From Fidelibacterota bacterium (GTDB taxonomy: Bacteria; Marinisomatota; Marinisomatia; Marinisomatales; TCS56), in the NCBI GenBank assembly GCA_030634675.1, contig DAOWAH010000026.1, positions 1 to 11,450 of the forward strand: a stretch of DNA of 11,450 nucleotides, read 5' to 3'. This document shows positions 1 through 7,519 of this stretch, piece after piece. Position numbers and translations under genes: made by a program. The notes under the pieces were generated by a model, which did not search any database, was not told the DNA's origin, and was given only the letters and a program-made list of their open reading frames with translations. Numbering within the stretch: position 1 is the stretch's first letter; every line of letters begins with the position of its first letter.

Positions 1-19
1 CCTGGTTTATCGCGACAGT

Positions 20-952
20 TTACTTTGGATGGCGAACAACCTTGGACCAAGAAAGGTCAGAAACATGAATTAAACCGTCAATGCCTTCTGCCAGTTCGAC
101 AAAGGCGCCGAATTGAGTCAGATTAATAATTTTACCTTTTTTAATGGTACCGACCATGAAATGGTCTTCAATTTCATCCCATGGATCGGGTTGTAACTGC
201 TTCGCTCCAAGACTGATTTTACGTTCTTCCGAATCAATTGATAAAACCATTGCGTCCACTTCGTCACCCATGGAATAAAGCTCCGAGGGATTACGCACGT
301 GCCGTGTCCAGGACATTTCGGAAACATGGATCAATCCTTCAACACCGGGCTCAATCTCAACGAAAACACCGTAATTAGTCATACTGACCACTTTTCCAAT
401 GATCTTGGATTCGATTGGATATTTTTCTTCAACATTTTCCCAGGGGTGCGGTGAAAGTTGTTTCAGTCCCAGAGATACACGTTTCTTCTCCTGGTCATAA
501 TCGATCACTTTAACAGTGAGCTTCTCATCCATTGTAACTACTTCCGAAGGATGATTGACACGCCCCCAAGAAAGATCAGTGATATGAAGCAAACCATCAA
601 TACCACCCAGATCAATAAATGCACCAAAATCAGTGATATTCTTTACGCGACCCTCTAAAACCTGACCAGCATCAAGTTTTTCAAACAATGCTTCCCGCTG
701 TTCCTTGAGACTCTCTTCAAGAATAATTTTATGGGATACCACAATATTTTTCCGGGTCTCATTTAGCTTCACGATCCTAAGATCAATTTCCTGATCAAGA
801 TATTTATCGAAGTCTTGTACCGGTCTAACGTCGATCTGAGAGCCAGGTAAAAAGGCTTGAACACTATTCAGATCGACAATCATACCGCCCTTTATTCGGC
901 GTACGATACGACCTTTTATTATTTCTTTATTGGCATCATATTCTTTAATCTC
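20..952 (-). CDS. rpsA: 30S ribosomal protein S1, C-terminal segment (interrupted gene)
   Basis: This is the downstream part of ribosomal protein S1, the RNA-binding protein that helps the 30S subunit capture mRNA. It is in the same frame as the segment at 953-1429 and is separated from it only by a TGA codon. It holds S1 (OB-fold) domain 2, full domains 3 and 4, and the first half of domain 5. Domains 3-5 show the signatures TDFGAF, TNYGVF and TQFGAF, each followed by GL(I/L)H(V/I)(S/T)(D/E). The first ATG is at 883, preceded by an AAAGGG stretch, but starting there would remove the first strand of domain 2, so I do not think it is a natural start. The frame ends in TAA at 20-22, straight after an HP motif where S1 domains normally continue (HPS), so the fifth domain is cut in half. 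Identity as S1 is very secure; the integrity of the gene is not. Confidence 0.9.
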   Translation of the reverse strand, partial: EIKEYDANKEIIKGRIVRRIKGGMIVDLNSVQAFLPGSQIDVRPVQDFDKYLDQEIDLRIVKLNETRKNIVVSHKIILEESLKEQREALFEKLDAGQVLEGRVKNITDFGAFIDLGGIDGLLHITDLSWGRVNHPSEVVTMDEKLTVKVIDYDQEKKRVSLGLKQLSPHPWENVEEKYPIESKIIGKVVSMTNYGVFVEIEPGVEGLIHVSEMSWTRHVRNPSELYSMGDEVDAMVLSIDSEERKISLGAKQLQPDPWDEIEDHFMVGTIKKGKIINLTQFGAFVELAEGIDGLIHVSDLSWSKVVRHPK

Positions 953-1429
953 TCACCAGCGGCGCATAAAATCTGCTTTTTCCTTGGATAACACCGTCTT
1001 CCCGCTACGATCTTCGATGTATTCCAGAAATACCTCCATCTTTTCACCGATTTTAGGTATCTCTTTACCAAATTCGTTTCGATTAATAATACCTTCGGAT
1101 TTGAAACCTATATCAACCAGAACTTCTTTATCATTCAATCCAATGATTCGGCCGGTGATAACCTGATTCTCAGATATGTCCGAAATTGTGTTAAAGTACT
1201 TCTCTTTTATCTCCTGAGGAATATCTGTATTAACCACACTTTCATCTAATTCGCGCTTGGAAATGACCCGTACAGAATCAAATAATTGCGGGTTTAAGTA
1301 ATTAATTTCCGGTTTTTCTATTTCAGTAGCAGGTGAATCATCAGCCCCTTGGACTTCTTCACTGATCACTTTGGAAATATCCTCGGTAATCTCTTCAACT
1401 ATCTGTTCCGGTTGTTTTGTCTCTGTCAT
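953..1429 (-). CDS. rpsA: 30S ribosomal protein S1, N-terminal segment ending at in-frame TGA
   Basis: This is the first 158 codons of ribosomal protein S1. An acidic N-terminal extension (about residues 1-85) is followed by S1 domain 1 (about residues 88-152, VITGRI then VDIGFKSEG), the domain that in E. coli S1 helps dock the protein on the ribosome through S2. The segment ends in a linker, KADFMRRW, where S1 proteins normally run on with a helix of the type W-x-x-I-K-E. Here the codon after Trp158 is TGA and the frame then resumes as EIKEYDANKE. Start: the ATG at 1429 overlaps the cmk stop (ATGA), with an AAGG Shine-Dalgarno 7 bases upstream, which fits translational coupling in the cmk-rpsA pair. 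A free 158-residue product would be far shorter than S1 (usually about 400-600 residues) and lack most RNA-binding domains. Confidence 0.9.
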   Translation of the reverse strand: MTETKQPEQIVEEITEDISKVISEEVQGADDSPATEIEKPEINYLNPQLFDSVRVISKRELDESVVNTDIPQEIKEKYFNTISDISENQVITGRIIGLNDKEVLVDIGFKSEGIINRNEFGKEIPKIGEKMEVFLEYIEDRSGKTVLSKEKADFMRRW

Positions 1430-2100
1430 TTTTTTACCTTATTATGTCGTCTTTTAACCTGGTCGACAATCAGGGTTACTTGTTCTTTAATGGTGAGATT
1501 TGACGTATCGATCCTGATGGCATCGGCTGCCTGACAAAGTGGTGAATGGGTACGCGTTGAATCCTTATGATCTCTGATTTTCAAATCATCAATCAGGTCT
1601 TCCATGGTTCGATGTTCACCCTGTTTTTCCAAATCTTTTTGCCTGCGTGCTGCTCGAGTAGCATAATCCGCCACAATAAAAAACTTGAATTCAGCTTCGG
1701 GAAACACTACCGTACCAATATCGCGACCTTCAATTACACAATTTTGCTTGGCACCAACCCGACGTTGAAGTGCAACCATTGCTTTCCGTACAGCCGGTTT
1801 GGCACTGACGGCGCTAACCATACCAGTCACTTTTACCGAGCGGATCTTCTCCGAAACATTGTTACCGTTCAGGATTATTTCTGTTTGTTCATCTCTTGTC
1901 GATAACTCCAACTCAATTCCAGTTAGTAGGGTATGTAATTGAGTTTTGTCATTCAGATTGACTTCCCGTTCGATTACCGCTAAAGTAACAGCACGATACA
2001 TGGCACCAGTGTCCAGGTAAGTGAAATCCAGACCCTTCGCAACCAAACGTGCTGTAGTACTTTTCCCGGATGCTGCTGGTCCATCTATTGCAATAATCAT
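1426..2100 (-). CDS. cmk: Cytidylate kinase
   Basis: Cytidylate kinase phosphorylates CMP and dCMP to the diphosphates with ATP, in cytoplasmic pyrimidine salvage and nucleotide recycling. The 224-residue length is normal for the bacterial family. It starts with a textbook P-loop, GPAASGKST (residues 7-15), then the DTGAMYR motif (30-36) of the nucleotide-binding core, and IEGRDIGTVVFP (123-134). Basic residues in ATRAARRQ (147-154) fit the lid region. The ATG at 2100 has only a weak purine stretch (GAAAAAG) upstream, but it puts the P-loop at the correct distance from the N terminus. The stop TGA overlaps the rpsA ATG. The cmk-rpsA adjacency is widespread in bacteria and supports both calls. 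A candidate promoter lies in the 195-base gap upstream. Confidence 0.97.
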   Translation of the reverse strand: MIIAIDGPAASGKSTTARLVAKGLDFTYLDTGAMYRAVTLAVIEREVNLNDKTQLHTLLTGIELELSTRDEQTEIILNGNNVSEKIRSVKVTGMVSAVSAKPAVRKAMVALQRRVGAKQNCVIEGRDIGTVVFPEAEFKFFIVADYATRAARRQKDLEKQGEHRTMEDLIDDLKIRDHKDSTRTHSPLCQAADAIRIDTSNLTIKEQVTLIVDQVKRRHNKVKK

Positions 2101-2157
2101 CTTTTTCTAATCTCAATAAGCCAGCGAAGTTAAGCTTACCGAGATACACATCAAATA

Positions 2158-2186
2158 TTATTACCTTTTTAAAAATGTTATCCCAA
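2158..2186 (-). promoter_or_regulatory. Candidate promoter for cmk-rpsA
   Basis: On the minus strand, TTGGGA (2186-2181) is followed after 17 bases by TAATAA (2163-2158), about 58 bases before the cmk start. The spacing matches a sigma-70 type promoter. The -10 region runs on as TAATATTTG, which also loosely resembles the TAnnTTTG element of Bacteroidota-type promoters. The gap of 195 bases is the only sizeable one between the HNH gene and rpsA, so an internal promoter is plausible. In AT-rich intergenic DNA such matches arise by chance, so this is tentative. I see no convincing terminator in the gap, so read-through from the upstream operon is also possible. Confidence 0.3.
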
Positions 2187-2295
2187 GTCTGTCTAAAATG
2201 TTTGTTTAAAAATGAAAATTTCATCCAATATACTGTTAACTTGGACAGCACTGGTTTGATCCAGAACAAATTAAACTCAAATAATCAATGGTAGC

Positions 2296-3993
2296 TTATT
2301 TTATACGAAAACCCTCATCCTCAGTTTCAAATATCCAACTCACGGTACGACTGATATCAATTATATCTCCCTGTAACAAAAACTTACGCTTACGATAAAA
2401 ATAAGACGAGTGTTCTTTCTCGGCAATTTCCTGCATATCAGATTGAAGTTTTTTAATACGCTTTCTCCATTCCTCAAAACAGTTCGCACGCAAATCAATC
2501 CAGGCGTTGGCAGCCCACTCTTCAATTAATTCGGGCGTAATAACAATTGAATCAACACCTTCAAAATTGGGCTCAGATATTTCAGGACCACGGATATAGC
2601 TCTTCCCATCCGGCATCAGAATTGGAGTACCAATGGATAGAATAGTCGTACGCAGTTGCGTATTGGTTTTAATGATTCCATAGGCCAGAGAACTGAGTTC
2701 CTCATTGTCAAATTGGTCAATATTCTCCAGGCTTCCGCAAATGCGGTAAATCAGATAGCCTTCATATAATAATTTTGTTAGTCGTGGTGGCCCCAGTAAT
2801 TCAAAACCGATCGAATCAATCTCATATTTATCCTGTAATTCCAGCATATGCTCCAAAGCGTTTTGACGAATTAAAGCTGCCCGGTAGGTTGGTCCCAACA
2901 CTGCTGCATCTAACGCAGTGATAATATCCGTACCGGTATTACCACCCTTTATTTCCATTATAGCCCGGTCGGCAATCTCTTCAGGTGTCACAAATTCCAT
3001 CTGACTTTCGGAAGTTATAACCGCAAATTCACCCATCGAAAAGTACCCGTTCTCTCCGGCATCAATATAAACCGATTCTAATACATCGTCGCCCTTCTTA
3101 ATCCATTTTCCTTTTCCGGATGGTTTCAATTCACCGGTTAATGGTTCCGGTGTCTTCGGATCGGTATCATAAATTGGGATATACCGACCGCGACGTTTAA
3201 TTTTGCCAAAACCAATCTCTTTCCAGGCAATGGCAGCCGAAGGTTTAATTTCTTTGATAATCGGTGCATTCGGAGTACGTCCCAGCAAAAATAACATCAT
3301 TGTATGAGCACCGGCAATTGACGATTTACCAAGTAACATCCGCGATGGTTTAACTTCCGAATGGGTATAGGGAATATTGAATCCCATGCCGCCGGTTCCA
3401 GTGGTTCCAATCTTCATATAAAATCGTGTTTCGGCAACTTTCATCGATTCGATCAATATTTGCATGTGGCGGATCAGCTGTGGTACGGCCTGCGAAAGAA
3501 TCGTTTCTTCAACATTATAAATAAAATCATCATCAATCTGTCCATTCTTGATTGCATTACGAACTTTGGCGATTTTATCATATGGATTCTGATAGGCTAC
3601 TGCTGTAGCTGTATTGATACAATCAATAATGATGTCAGGATTATAAGCAGTAAAAAGATTATAGACCGTGGTGGCTTTTAATAAATCCGGACTTAATTCA
3701 TCAAAAATATCCGCAATCAGATTCTTACGCATTTCCGTATTACTTTGCACCTCAGCGCGAGGGATATAGCGGTATTCTTGACGTATAAAAATATCACCCC
3801 ATTCAGAAATAATTTCCGTACCAACATTGGTATGGTGCTCACAAAGCTGCTCTTCAATTTCGACGGCTTCATTTTCTCTAAGTGAGGTTAACACCAATCG
3901 TTTGGGTTGATTTTCTAAAACGGAGAATGCAATGGCACGCCCGACTAATCCCCAACCACCCAGAATTAATACTGTTTTTCCCTTAATATCCAT
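2296..3993 (-). CDS. NAD(P)-binding Rossmann-fold protein of unknown function (565 aa)
   Basis: The N terminus reads KTVLILGGWGLVGRAIA (residues 6-22). This is a beta strand running into a glycine-rich dinucleotide-binding loop of the GGxGxxG type, as in SDR/epimerase-like or saccharopine-dehydrogenase-like NAD(P) enzymes. A second Rossmann-type strand is at PDIIIDCINTATA (119-131). A very glycine-rich, probably functional motif, IGTTGTGGMGFNIPYTHSE, spans 195-213. The remaining roughly 350 residues are mixed alpha/beta with no motif I can name. There is no signal peptide or membrane segment, so it should be cytoplasmic. The ATG overlaps the end of rluB by 11 bases and has a strong Shine-Dalgarno (AAGGGGG, 5 bases upstream), so it is a genuine operon member. 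The family is about twice the size of a simple SDR. I cannot assign a substrate; myo-inositol-phosphate synthase-like or reductive-aldolase chemistry would be guesses. Confidence 0.85.
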   Translation of the reverse strand: MDIKGKTVLILGGWGLVGRAIAFSVLENQPKRLVLTSLRENEAVEIEEQLCEHHTNVGTEIISEWGDIFIRQEYRYIPRAEVQSNTEMRKNLIADIFDELSPDLLKATTVYNLFTAYNPDIIIDCINTATAVAYQNPYDKIAKVRNAIKNGQIDDDFIYNVEETILSQAVPQLIRHMQILIESMKVAETRFYMKIGTTGTGGMGFNIPYTHSEVKPSRMLLGKSSIAGAHTMMLFLLGRTPNAPIIKEIKPSAAIAWKEIGFGKIKRRGRYIPIYDTDPKTPEPLTGELKPSGKGKWIKKGDDVLESVYIDAGENGYFSMGEFAVITSESQMEFVTPEEIADRAIMEIKGGNTGTDIITALDAAVLGPTYRAALIRQNALEHMLELQDKYEIDSIGFELLGPPRLTKLLYEGYLIYRICGSLENIDQFDNEELSSLAYGIIKTNTQLRTTILSIGTPILMPDGKSYIRGPEISEPNFEGVDSIVITPELIEEWAANAWIDLRANCFEEWRKRIKKLQSDMQEIAEKEHSSYFYRKRKFLLQGDIIDISRTVSWIFETEDEGFRIK

Positions 3994-4696
3994 TCAAACC
4001 CCCTTTTAATTGAGTTACTTCCAGATCAGACAACTGACGCCATTGACCAATAGGAAGGTCACCTAAATTCAGTGGACCAAATTGCGTCCGGTGCAATGAA
4101 AATAATTTTCTTTTTAGATGATAGAATAAGCGCCTGATTTCCCTTTTTTTACCCCGGCGTAATTGCAATATTACTGTGCTCCTGGATTTTATCGTAGACT
4201 GATCAATCACTTCCGCTTTTCCAAATTCTCCCTCACCAATAAAAATCCCCTTGCTTAAGCGACCGATTTCACGCTGGCTTAAAGGTCGATCAATTACTGC
4301 TTCGTATAATCGTGGGATTCGCCAGCGGGGGTGCGCCAGACGATTGGAAAGCGCACCATCATTGGTTAATAAAACTAATCCGGTGGTATCACGATCCAGT
4401 CGTCCAACCGGAAATAACCGTTCCTTGTGCGGTACAAAATCTAATACAGATTTCCGTCCTTTCTCATCACTTACAGTAGTAATTACACCGGTTGGTTTAT
4501 TTAAAATGATAACCTGTGTTTTAGGTTCAATTGATAATCGTCGACCATCATATGTGACAATATCATCCGGCTCAATATCCCTCGCCGGATCGGTGACCAG
4601 CTTGCCATTAACCATCGTTGTGGCAGCTTTTATCAGAGCCTCGGCACCACGCCGGGAAGCTACACCAGCTAGGGCCAAGTATTTATTCAAACGCAT
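3983..4696 (-). CDS. rluB: 23S rRNA pseudouridine synthase, RluB/RsuA family
   Basis: The protein isomerises a specific uridine of rRNA to pseudouridine. By family and gene context it is most like RluB, which acts on the large-subunit peptidyl-transferase region, but RluE, RluF or RsuA specificity cannot be excluded. It has an N-terminal S4 RNA-binding domain (residues 1-60, starting MRLNKYLALAG). The catalytic motif is GRLDRDTTGLVLLTNDG (98-114); Asp101 is the expected catalytic aspartate. A basic stretch, RRGKKREIRR, follows later, as in this family. I chose the ATG at 4696 because it places the S4 domain at the N terminus and has GGA 8 bases upstream; an upstream in-frame ATG at 4720 would add eight unrelated residues. 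The start overlaps the end of scpB by 14 bases. The scpA-scpB-rluB order is a common bacterial arrangement. Confidence 0.93.
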   Translation of the reverse strand: MRLNKYLALAGVASRRGAEALIKAATTMVNGKLVTDPARDIEPDDIVTYDGRRLSIEPKTQVIILNKPTGVITTVSDEKGRKSVLDFVPHKERLFPVGRLDRDTTGLVLLTNDGALSNRLAHPRWRIPRLYEAVIDRPLSQREIGRLSKGIFIGEGEFGKAEVIDQSTIKSRSTVILQLRRGKKREIRRLFYHLKRKLFSLHRTQFGPLNLGDLPIGQWRQLSDLEVTQLKGGLNGY

Positions 4697-5249
4697 CGAC
4701 TTGTTCCAGAGAATTGTCATCAGCAGCAGTCAATTCTTCTATTTCGCGAAGTTTCGGCATGTCCGCAAGACGATTCAGCCCAAAATATTCCAGGAATTTG
4801 TCCGTAGTAGCATAAAGTAGCGGCCTACCGACACCTTCGTCGCGACCTTTAACCTTTATCAGATTACGCGACAATAAGGTCTTTAAGACTCCGCTGCAAT
4901 CCACGCCTCGGACTGACTCAATTTCATAACGATTAAGCGGCTGTTTATAAGCGATAATGGCGATTGTTTCCAGTGCCGCCGGTGAAAGCATTAAGCGACC
5001 GCTTTTATTCAGCAAGCGTTTAATATACAGATCATAGTCGGGGCGGGTAACCAATTGATAGCCGGCAGCAACTGCTGTGATTAACACACCATGCCCCTCA
5101 TGCTGATAACGCGCACACAATTGATCAATTACATCACTCAGAATCGGTGGATCCGATTCGAATATCAAATTTATCTTATTTTGAGTCAGCGGTTCGGGAG
5201 TGGCAAATAACAATGCCTCGATAATATACTCAATTTCCTTATCAATCAT
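4683..5249 (-). CDS. scpB: Segregation and condensation protein B
   Basis: ScpB is the dimeric winged-helix subunit that, with ScpA, bridges the heads of the SMC condensin complex during chromosome organisation and segregation. The 188-residue protein has the usual two winged-helix layout. The N-terminal part begins with IEALLFATPEPLT. The second part has the family hallmark LSPAALETIAIIAYKQPL followed by EIESVRGVD and GRPLLYATTDKFLEYFGL. The length is typical for the family. The start ATG lies 4 bases after the scpA stop, and the 3' end overlaps the rluB start, so the three genes are very likely co-translated. The SMC gene itself is not in this window, which is usual. Confidence 0.96.
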   Translation of the reverse strand: MIDKEIEYIIEALLFATPEPLTQNKINLIFESDPPILSDVIDQLCARYQHEGHGVLITAVAAGYQLVTRPDYDLYIKRLLNKSGRLMLSPAALETIAIIAYKQPLNRYEIESVRGVDCSGVLKTLLSRNLIKVKGRDEGVGRPLLYATTDKFLEYFGLNRLADMPKLREIEELTAADDNSLEQVDAFE

Positions 5250-5253
5250 CTTC

Positions 5254-5976
5254 TTATGCTAAATTTACAGTCAATTGCATTTCCAAATCATCAAAAGTAC
5301 TTTTTTGAAATACTTTAATCTGTCCCAGGCGCATCAAATCCAATAGAGCCATAAAGGTAACCACAATCTCTAATTTATTATGTAGTTGGGTAAACAGGTC
5401 GCGGAAAAATAACTGTTGGGAGCTGCCAAAAGCACGGATAATTAAAGCCTTCTGATCATCCAGATTGACTGGTTCCCTGATCAATTCATAGGTACGGATA
5501 ACCGGCATGGCGTCCATTGCCGCTTTAAAATGCTTTGCCAGGTCAAACAGAGTAACTTCGCGAAGATACACCTCTGCTTTTTCATCAATGTTTGGCATTT
5601 GTGCATTGATCTGACGAGGATACTTTTTTACCCGTTCCAGCTCCAGCGTCTTAAGATTGCCGGCTGCTGCTTTAAAACGTTGGTAGTCTAATAATTGCTG
5701 TATCAGTTCATTTCTGGGATCGACATTATCATCAAGATCGTAAATCCCTGGTTTTGGTAACATCATCCGCACCTTGATTTGCATCAGGGTAGCAGCCATA
5801 TTAATAAATTCGCCTGCTACCGAAATATTCAAGGAATGCATCAAATCCAGAGTTTCAAGGAATTCGCGAGTAATATTGGCAATGGGAATGTCATAGATAT
5901 CAATTTCATCCCGCCGGATGAAAAAAAGCAAAAGATCCAGAGGACCCTGGAAATTTTCTAATTGAACCCGGTACAC
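5254..5976 (-). CDS. scpA: Segregation and condensation protein A (kleisin)
   Basis: ScpA is the kleisin subunit of the bacterial SMC condensin. It links the SMC heads and recruits ScpB. The 240-residue protein starts with the family signature FQGPLDLLLFFI and continues with DEIDIYDIPIANIT, which forms the N-terminal helical domain that contacts the SMC neck. The C-terminal winged-helix part ends in VVTFMALLDLMRLGQIKVFQ, the conserved C-terminal kleisin motif. The start codon is GTG at 5976, 5 bases after the trpS stop; no other start puts the conserved N terminus in place, and the Shine-Dalgarno is weak, so translation may depend on coupling with trpS. scpB follows 4 bases downstream. Confidence 0.96.
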   Translation of the reverse strand: MYRVQLENFQGPLDLLLFFIRRDEIDIYDIPIANITREFLETLDLMHSLNISVAGEFINMAATLMQIKVRMMLPKPGIYDLDDNVDPRNELIQQLLDYQRFKAAAGNLKTLELERVKKYPRQINAQMPNIDEKAEVYLREVTLFDLAKHFKAAMDAMPVIRTYELIREPVNLDDQKALIIRAFGSSQQLFFRDLFTQLHNKLEIVVTFMALLDLMRLGQIKVFQKSTFDDLEMQLTVNLA

Positions 5977-5981
5977 AAATA

Positions 5982-6947
5982 TTAGAAAATCAGCCCTACG
6001 GCTTCCCGTGCACGTTTTAAATACGTATCGGCCACAACCACAGCTTTTTCGGCTCCCTGCCGCAAAGTATCCAATACAAAATCCCGGTGATTCAACAGGT
6101 CTTCCCGTTTTTCCCGGAAAGGTGTAAAATAATCCATAATGATGCCGAACAATTCCTTTTTTAAATCACCATATCGCAAACCGGGTGTTTTGAAACGGTC
6201 AGCCAATTGCGTACACTTTTCTTCGTTTAGAAATAACTTGTACAGTTGAAACAAAGTTGAATCAGTACTTTTAGGCTTTTCAATCGGGGTTGAGTCAGTA
6301 ATAATTGACATAACGCGCTTCCTAATCGTCTTTTCTGGCGCAAAAATCGGGATGGTATTATTATATGATTTGCTCATTTTCTGACCATCGATTCCCGGTA
6401 CCTGCATAGTATGCTTATCAATATCAGCTTCCGGAACAACTAAAACAGCACCATAGATATTATTAAATCGAATTGCTATATCCCGGGCAATCTCAAGATG
6501 TTGTTTCTGATCTTTGCCAACCGGAACCAAATCCCCGCCAAATAATAGGATATCCGCGGCCATTAGGATCGGGTAAGAAAAAAGCCCCATGTTCGGTGTA
6601 ATTCCTTTGGCGATTTTATCCTTGTAGGAAGTTGAACGTTCCATGAGTCCTACACCGGCAACATTGGCTAGCAGCCAGGTCAATTCCAATACCGGCGGCA
6701 CATCGGACTGCACCCAGAAAGTGGTTTTACCAGGGTCCAGACCCACTGCCAGAAAATCACAGACGGCGTTGAAGGTAAACTCCTGAATCTGTTTTTTATC
6801 CCGAATTGAAGTCAAAGCATGATAATTGGCAATAAAACAAAACAAATCACTGGATGACTGATAACGAATCATCCGTGACATCATGCCAAAATAATTACCC
6901 AGATGTAACTGACCGGAAGGTTGAATGCCGCTTAAAACTCTTTTCAT
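5982..6947 (-). CDS. trpS: Tryptophanyl-tRNA synthetase
   Basis: This class I aminoacyl-tRNA synthetase charges tRNA-Trp in the cytoplasm. The 321-residue length is normal for the bacterial enzyme. The HIGH-type motif is HLGN (residues 15-18) inside SGIQPSGQLHLGNYFG; the KMSKS loop is intact (190-194). VPVGKDQKQHLE (141-152) is the conserved tryptophan/ATP-site segment of the family. I chose ATG at 6947, giving MKRVLSGIQPSG, the usual N terminus; a TTG directly upstream (6950) is in frame and slightly better spaced from a GGA element (9 versus 12 bases). The gene begins 30 bases after the HNH gene stop, in the same frame as that gene, and ends 5 bases before scpA. Confidence 0.97.
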   Translation of the reverse strand: MKRVLSGIQPSGQLHLGNYFGMMSRMIRYQSSSDLFCFIANYHALTSIRDKKQIQEFTFNAVCDFLAVGLDPGKTTFWVQSDVPPVLELTWLLANVAGVGLMERSTSYKDKIAKGITPNMGLFSYPILMAADILLFGGDLVPVGKDQKQHLEIARDIAIRFNNIYGAVLVVPEADIDKHTMQVPGIDGQKMSKSYNNTIPIFAPEKTIRKRVMSIITDSTPIEKPKSTDSTLFQLYKLFLNEEKCTQLADRFKTPGLRYGDLKKELFGIIMDYFTPFREKREDLLNHRDFVLDTLRQGAEKAVVVADTYLKRAREAVGLIF

Positions 6948-6977
6948 CAATTTAATAATTCCAATAGCTGATTCTGA

Positions 6978-7517
6978 TCAGAATGATTCCATAAACAAAT
7001 ATGGTCGCCAAGATACCTGTGATTTCTGTACGAAATTTTGAAAATGATGTATTCGATTCGGTTTACGCGGAAATTTATGCAGGGGCATCCGCGCTTCCTC
7101 CGGGGTTCGGTTACTCTTAATTAAATTGCACTTAATGCAGGCAACTACCAGGTTTTCCCAAGTCTCCCGGCCTCCTCTTTCACGAGGTAATACATGATCA
7201 ATGGTTAAAGGTCCAATATGCGTACCACAATACTGACAGGTATGCTGATCACGGACTAACAGGTTTTTACGGGATAATATCACATCCAAACTCTGGTAAC
7301 GAATATATTCCCTCAACTTTACTACACTGGGAGCTGCAATAGATACGCTTGGTGAATGGATAATTTCATCGTAAGATTCGATTAAGTCTACTTTTTTGAG
7401 ATACCATAGACAGATAGCTCGTTTGGTATCACAAATATCCAAGGGAGCATAATTGGCATTAACAATCAGAACTACCCGGTTTAAAATATTACCGTTAGTA
7501 CGGTGATGGTAATACAT
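6978..7517 (-). CDS. HNH endonuclease family protein
   Basis: This 179-residue protein belongs to a widespread, mostly chromosomal HNH nuclease family found in many bacterial phyla. The N-terminal part has the family segment VVLIVNANYAPLDI (residues 15-28). The C-terminal beta-beta-alpha-metal domain has two zinc-knuckle pairs, CQYC (94-97) and CIKC (127-130). Between them lie the core Asp107-His108 in LTIDHVLPRERGG and Asn122 in WENL, so the catalytic and structural residues all look intact. The family's function is uncertain: structure-specific nicking in repair or recombination is possible, but no restriction partner is nearby. The start ATG at 7517 has a strong AAGGAG 5 bases upstream, within a small hairpin. 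It is the first gene of the trpS-scpAB-rluB operon and stops with TGA. Confidence 0.92.
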   Translation of the reverse strand: MYYHHRTNGNILNRVVLIVNANYAPLDICDTKRAICLWYLKKVDLIESYDEIIHSPSVSIAAPSVVKLREYIRYQSLDVILSRKNLLVRDQHTCQYCGTHIGPLTIDHVLPRERGGRETWENLVVACIKCNLIKSNRTPEEARMPLHKFPRKPNRIHHFQNFVQKSQVSWRPYLFMESF

Positions 7518-7519
7518 TT

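Noticed and set aside
953..955. Selenocysteine codon in S1
   Set aside because: I see no plausible SECIS-like hairpin directly downstream; the sequence after TGA is AT-rich and unstructured, and S1 proteins have no conserved Cys in this linker.
1..1429. Natural two-protein split of S1
   Set aside because: The first ATG of the second segment (883) lies inside S1 domain 2 and would remove its first strand, so two separate functional proteins are unlikely.
2205..2230. AT-rich palindrome (ATGAAA against TTTCAT) followed by T residues after the Rossmann gene, as a terminator
   Set aside because: The stem is only about six A/T-rich pairs with almost no loop, too weak for a rho-independent terminator.
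1949..2269. Minus-strand 106-codon frame overlapping the start of cmk
   Set aside because: Half of it is cmk in another frame and the rest is the AT-rich intergenic gap; no Shine-Dalgarno or recognisable protein features.
4251..4820. Long plus-strand open frame of 189 codons opposite rluB and scpB
   Set aside because: It lies entirely antisense to two well-supported conserved genes, is rich in Arg and Ser, and resembles no protein; it is a shadow frame.
6978..7517. HNH gene as part of a restriction, homing or phage defence system
   Set aside because: No methyltransferase, intron, phage or toxin partner is nearby; the protein matches a common chromosomal HNH family and sits in a housekeeping operon.
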